This document shows positions 61,008-64,000 of a stretch of 64,000 nucleotides of DNA, piece by piece; position 1 is the stretch's first letter, and each line of letters opens with the position of its first letter. Source of the DNA: Henckelia pumila (lineage: Eukaryota > Streptophyta > Magnoliopsida > Lamiales > Gesneriaceae); assembly GCF_033568475.1 (NCBI RefSeq), contig NC_133120.1, positions 94,940,151 to 95,004,150 of the forward strand. Reading direction: 5' to 3'. A program made the position numbers and the translations under genes. The notes under the pieces are model-generated. The model was not told the origin of the DNA, made no database searches, and worked only from the letters and a program-made list of their open reading frames with translations.

Positions 61008-61838
61008 ATGCTCGGCTCGCTGCTAATTTCTCCTGCTTCAACTCGTCAGGTTCTCTACCTTCCTCCCGGTTTTGCTTCTCTCCTTTTGCTTTCGAACCAA
61101 GATCAACACATCAATCGCATACTTTGTTGTTGCTGGTCTACTTATTCTCCGCACCATCGATCGAGTATGCCTCTTCCCTCGATTTCGCTTTTTATTCATG
61201 TGATTCGAACGTTCTCTGATTCTATTTCATCATTCTGATGTCACTTTGAAATAATTGGGGCCACAATAATATCTGGGTTTTTTTTAGATATTGTAAGGAA
61301 AACTTCCCCAATTGTTAGACAAGCTGAATTAAAGCGTAGGCAATTATGAGCTTTGGTTGATATTGTAGACTTGCAAATTTAGAATTTTTGTTATGACAGT
61401 TTTGGTCAGTTTATGAGTTAAAATAATTATTTCTGAAATGAATTTTCTATGATTTGTTTTTGGTCTTAGATTGTTAAATAAGTGGTTATAGATTGAGTTT
61501 TGTCTCTACAAGCTCCTCCAAAGAATGCGAGCAATTTGGAAAAGGGTAAGGACATTGATTTTTCTTCCTCTGTTATAGGATTAACGTTTTAGTTCAAAAG
61601 GTGAGTTATGCTTACATGGAAATATGTAGGATCACATGACAATTTTACGGGTTTCATGGTTTCAGAAGATCTCAATTTCAGTCAAATAATCAGAGCACGT
61701 TATATGGATCCAGACTAAAAAAGAAATGCCTAAAATTTCCATGTTAGTTTTGTTTTTTTTTTTTTTGGCAGTTTTTAGCTGTTCTCGTGCATGCTTGAAT
61801 TCCACTTTCAGTCGGAAATTATGAATATTGGTCACCTG
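61008..61838 (+). CDS. 5' exons of an unrecognised gene, possibly organelle-targeted (partial)
   Basis: Three consecutive exons fit with consistent phase and GT-AG sites: 61008-61164, 61513-61545 and 61812-61838 (72 codons so far). The N-terminus MLGSLLISPASTRQVLYLPP is rich in Ser, Leu and Arg with almost no acidic residues, as in plastid or mitochondrial transit peptides. The visible mature part reads STPPKNASNLEKVGNYEYWS. I do not recognise the family. No further exon is seen up to 64000, so the next intron is more than 2.1 kb; a hAT MITE (61926-62718) lies in it. The alternative is that the three short matches are chance. A search with a complete gene model would settle it. Confidence 0.45.
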
Positions 61839-61925
61839 GTAAGCACGTACTGTGCGCTCGCCACATTGAAGATTGTTGGTTATGATTTATCACTTATTGA
61901 CTCTAGAGTTTTTATTGAAATTAAT

Positions 61926-62718
61926 TAGGGGTGGAATTGGGATTAGGGGTGGAATTGGGCAGGGACTCGTCCCGTAACCCCCTTATCCGATTTTCGTCCT
62001 GATAGAAATTGAGATATTTTTTTTTTCTCCCGATCCCACACCCGAGAAGTGTCGGGACCCGAATGTTTGAGATCTCGGAATCCCATCGGGTCGGGAGAGG
62101 GTAATCCCGAATAATATTTTTTTTAAAAAAAATTCTATGAAAATATTTTTAAAAAAAAATTATGAAAAAAATCAAACAATTTCTTAATACATTATAAATA
62201 AATTAAAATTTTCTTTATATATAACCATTAAAAAACTAAAACATTTTAGTACATTACAAATAAACTAAAACAACTACTTGATTAATAAAAAAACATATAA
62301 TTATTATTAAAAAACTAAAACATTTTAGTACATTACAAATAAACTAAAACAACTACTTGATTAATAAAAAACATATAATTATTCATAATAATAAAAAAAC
62401 AAAATAAAAATTTATAACTCAATGTTAATATTAAAAAAGATAAATATAAAAAAAATATGGTATATAATTATAAAACATTAATATTAAAACATAAAATTAA
62501 AAAAATATTTTTTAATTAAAAATTATTATTAAAAAAATATGATTTTTATATTCGGATCCGGTCGGAAATCCCGTCGGGAAGAGTTGCCTATTCCGATCCC
62601 AATCTTGAAATTGACCGGGTCGGGAAAAATCCCGACCACTCGGGTCGAGAAAAGTTCGGAACGAAAACGGATTGGAAATCGAGACGGGTCGGGATTTATG
62701 TAAAATTTGTCACCACTA
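61926..62718. mobile_element. hAT-type MITE, 793 bp (TSD AAATTAAT)
   Basis: Perfect 8-bp duplications AAATTAAT at 61918-61925 and 62719-62726. The ends are TAGGGGTGGAATTGGG and (other strand) TAGTGGTGACAAATTTT. An extra copy of TAGGGGTGGAATTGGG lies 18 bases inside the left end. GGTCGGGA/TCCCGACC motifs fill the sub-terminal regions. A roughly 83-bp unit (ACTAAAACATTTTAGTACAT...) is repeated in tandem at about 62229-62375. Confidence 0.88.
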
Positions 62719-62726
62719 AAATTAAT

Positions 62727-64000
62727 GAAAAACCTTCAACAGCCTGATGGATGGTACTGTTATTCATTTTTACTTTTTCTTGAATTTTTTCTCTCTCTGT
62801 GTGCGTTTTTTTTCGGTTGGTAGCGTTTTTTATTTCAACTTTCTTTGGGTTTTTTAAACCAGTATCTCTCCACTTTTGTTTTTTCCAAAAGTTTTGAAAT
62901 CCAAAATGTACATATGGTAGATCAGCCTAATGATAATATCTTGCATCACATATTCTGTCCTGATTTGTAGATTCAAGGTTGCTTGCATGTATGGTTCATG
63001 AATTTTTCAACGGTTGGACATTTTTGTTTTATATATAATTTTTACCAGCTTTTGTCGTTAGCACATACAATCAAGTACGCAGTATAAAACCCACACCTCC
63101 CCTCTAAACAATGATGTTAAGGAAGTCTAAATCACATTTCGAAACAGTTTAGCCAAACCATTGTTCTGCGTTTTTAATGATTCAATTTCCCGAGGGTTAG
63201 GAGAAACATATGTTTTTTAACACTACCCATGACTATAATTGCATGATGTAATGGACTCTTTATACTTTGCATATCCCAAACTTTGTAACGAGTAAATGAA
63301 ATCAGCTCAATCCAGTACATATCTATGCCTTTCTTTTCGTTCTCCAGTGGGTTTTTGGGGTGCTTCTTGATCAGAGTTTCGAGGGAGTTTTTTTTATTGA
63401 GTTTTGTGTTTCAAGAACACGAGAAAGATATGAAGAATGCTCTATATTTCATGGTTGAAATATTCGATGGGTTTTTCATCACATATATTTTTTGAAGAAC
63501 TTTTCTTGGGTGTAAATTCTTTTTTTAAAAAATTTATATTTTTAAACACTCTTCTTACATCATAGATTTGCCAATAATATATCATAGATTTTACTGTTAA
63601 TTAAGCAGTAGAGATATTGCATATAATATATTTTAGGTAAATGATAGTTTAACATTTACACAAAAACAGATTAGTTATGATTGATACTTTAATGGGAGGA
63701 ATCAATGTAATTCTTTACAACAGAACGGTTTAAAATCATAACACAAATATAAATGCATTTTTCATGTTTTTTTTTAAAAAAAATTAATGATTTAGGAAAA
63801 TTCTGGGTAATTTAATATTTTAGGAGAAATCTGGATAATTTAATGATTTTAGGACAAATCTGGGTAATCACCTCACTTCGTGAGGTGGCCTAGCCGCCTA
63901 TTCCTAGTTAAAGGAAACCTTGTTCGCGAGAGATTGTAAACTTTTTGAACAGTTTATAAATTACTTGAGCCTTTATAAACTTTCAGAAATATTTTGTAAT
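62727..64000. other. Probable intron or intergenic, AT-rich
   Basis: No coding segment, RNA or clear repeat recognised. Near 63781-63870 there are three short copies of TTTAGGANAAATCTGG(G/A)TAAT. The window ends without a boundary. Confidence 0.4.

Overview
This window is nuclear DNA of a flowering plant, most likely a eudicot. The evidence is spliced genes with GT-AG introns, plant-type gene families (a CC-type/ROXY glutaredoxin, an AUF-like F-box protein, a peroxisomal glycolate/2-hydroxy-acid oxidase), AT-rich spacers, and many plant transposons: Ty3/gypsy elements primed by initiator-Met tRNA, a Helitron coding for RepHel and an RPA1-like protein, hAT and Tourist-like MITEs, and Au-like SINEs. 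The species cannot be named from the sequence alone.

Layout. 1-5280 is the decayed 3' part of a gypsy element on the + strand with its 3' LTR (3175-5280); its 5' end lies outside the window. A solo LTR (5340-6819, TSD ACAGG) and small hAT-type repeats follow. From 7.6 to 18.6 kb is a gene-poor AT-rich stretch holding one gene, a CC-type glutaredoxin (11535-11954, minus), plus SINEs, MITEs, a short LTR relic and a possible organellar rRNA fragment. From 18636 to 48974 is one large nest. A ~12 kb Helitron (minus; 3' end hairpin and CTAG at 18636, 5' TC at 48974) was split by gypsy element 2 (30044-48406, TSD GACAT). Element 2 was split in turn by a solo LTR (31530-33738, TSD CTTTG) and by gypsy element 1 (34793-43787, TSD TAAAC). 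Every boundary has a clean target-site signature. All the transposon coding regions carry stops or frameshifts.

The right-hand quarter is the gene-bearing part: an AUF-like F-box gene (51065-52231, minus), an intact 11-exon glycolate oxidase gene (56301-59367, plus, 367 codons, C-terminal SRL), and the first exons of an unrecognised, possibly plastid-targeted gene (from 61008, plus) that runs out of the window, with a hAT MITE inside one of its introns.

The most interesting non-standard signal is in the LTRs. The ~2.0-2.2 kb LTRs (three lineages here) all appear to carry a 1.47-1.50 kb intron with a GTAAGT donor, followed by GC-rich inverted repeats spaced ~73-76 bp apart; their sequence differs between lineages but their pairing and spacing persist. 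The ~1.2-1.5 kb LTRs instead carry an array of ~15-bp palindromes directly upstream of their TATA box, and the number of units differs between the two LTRs of one element.
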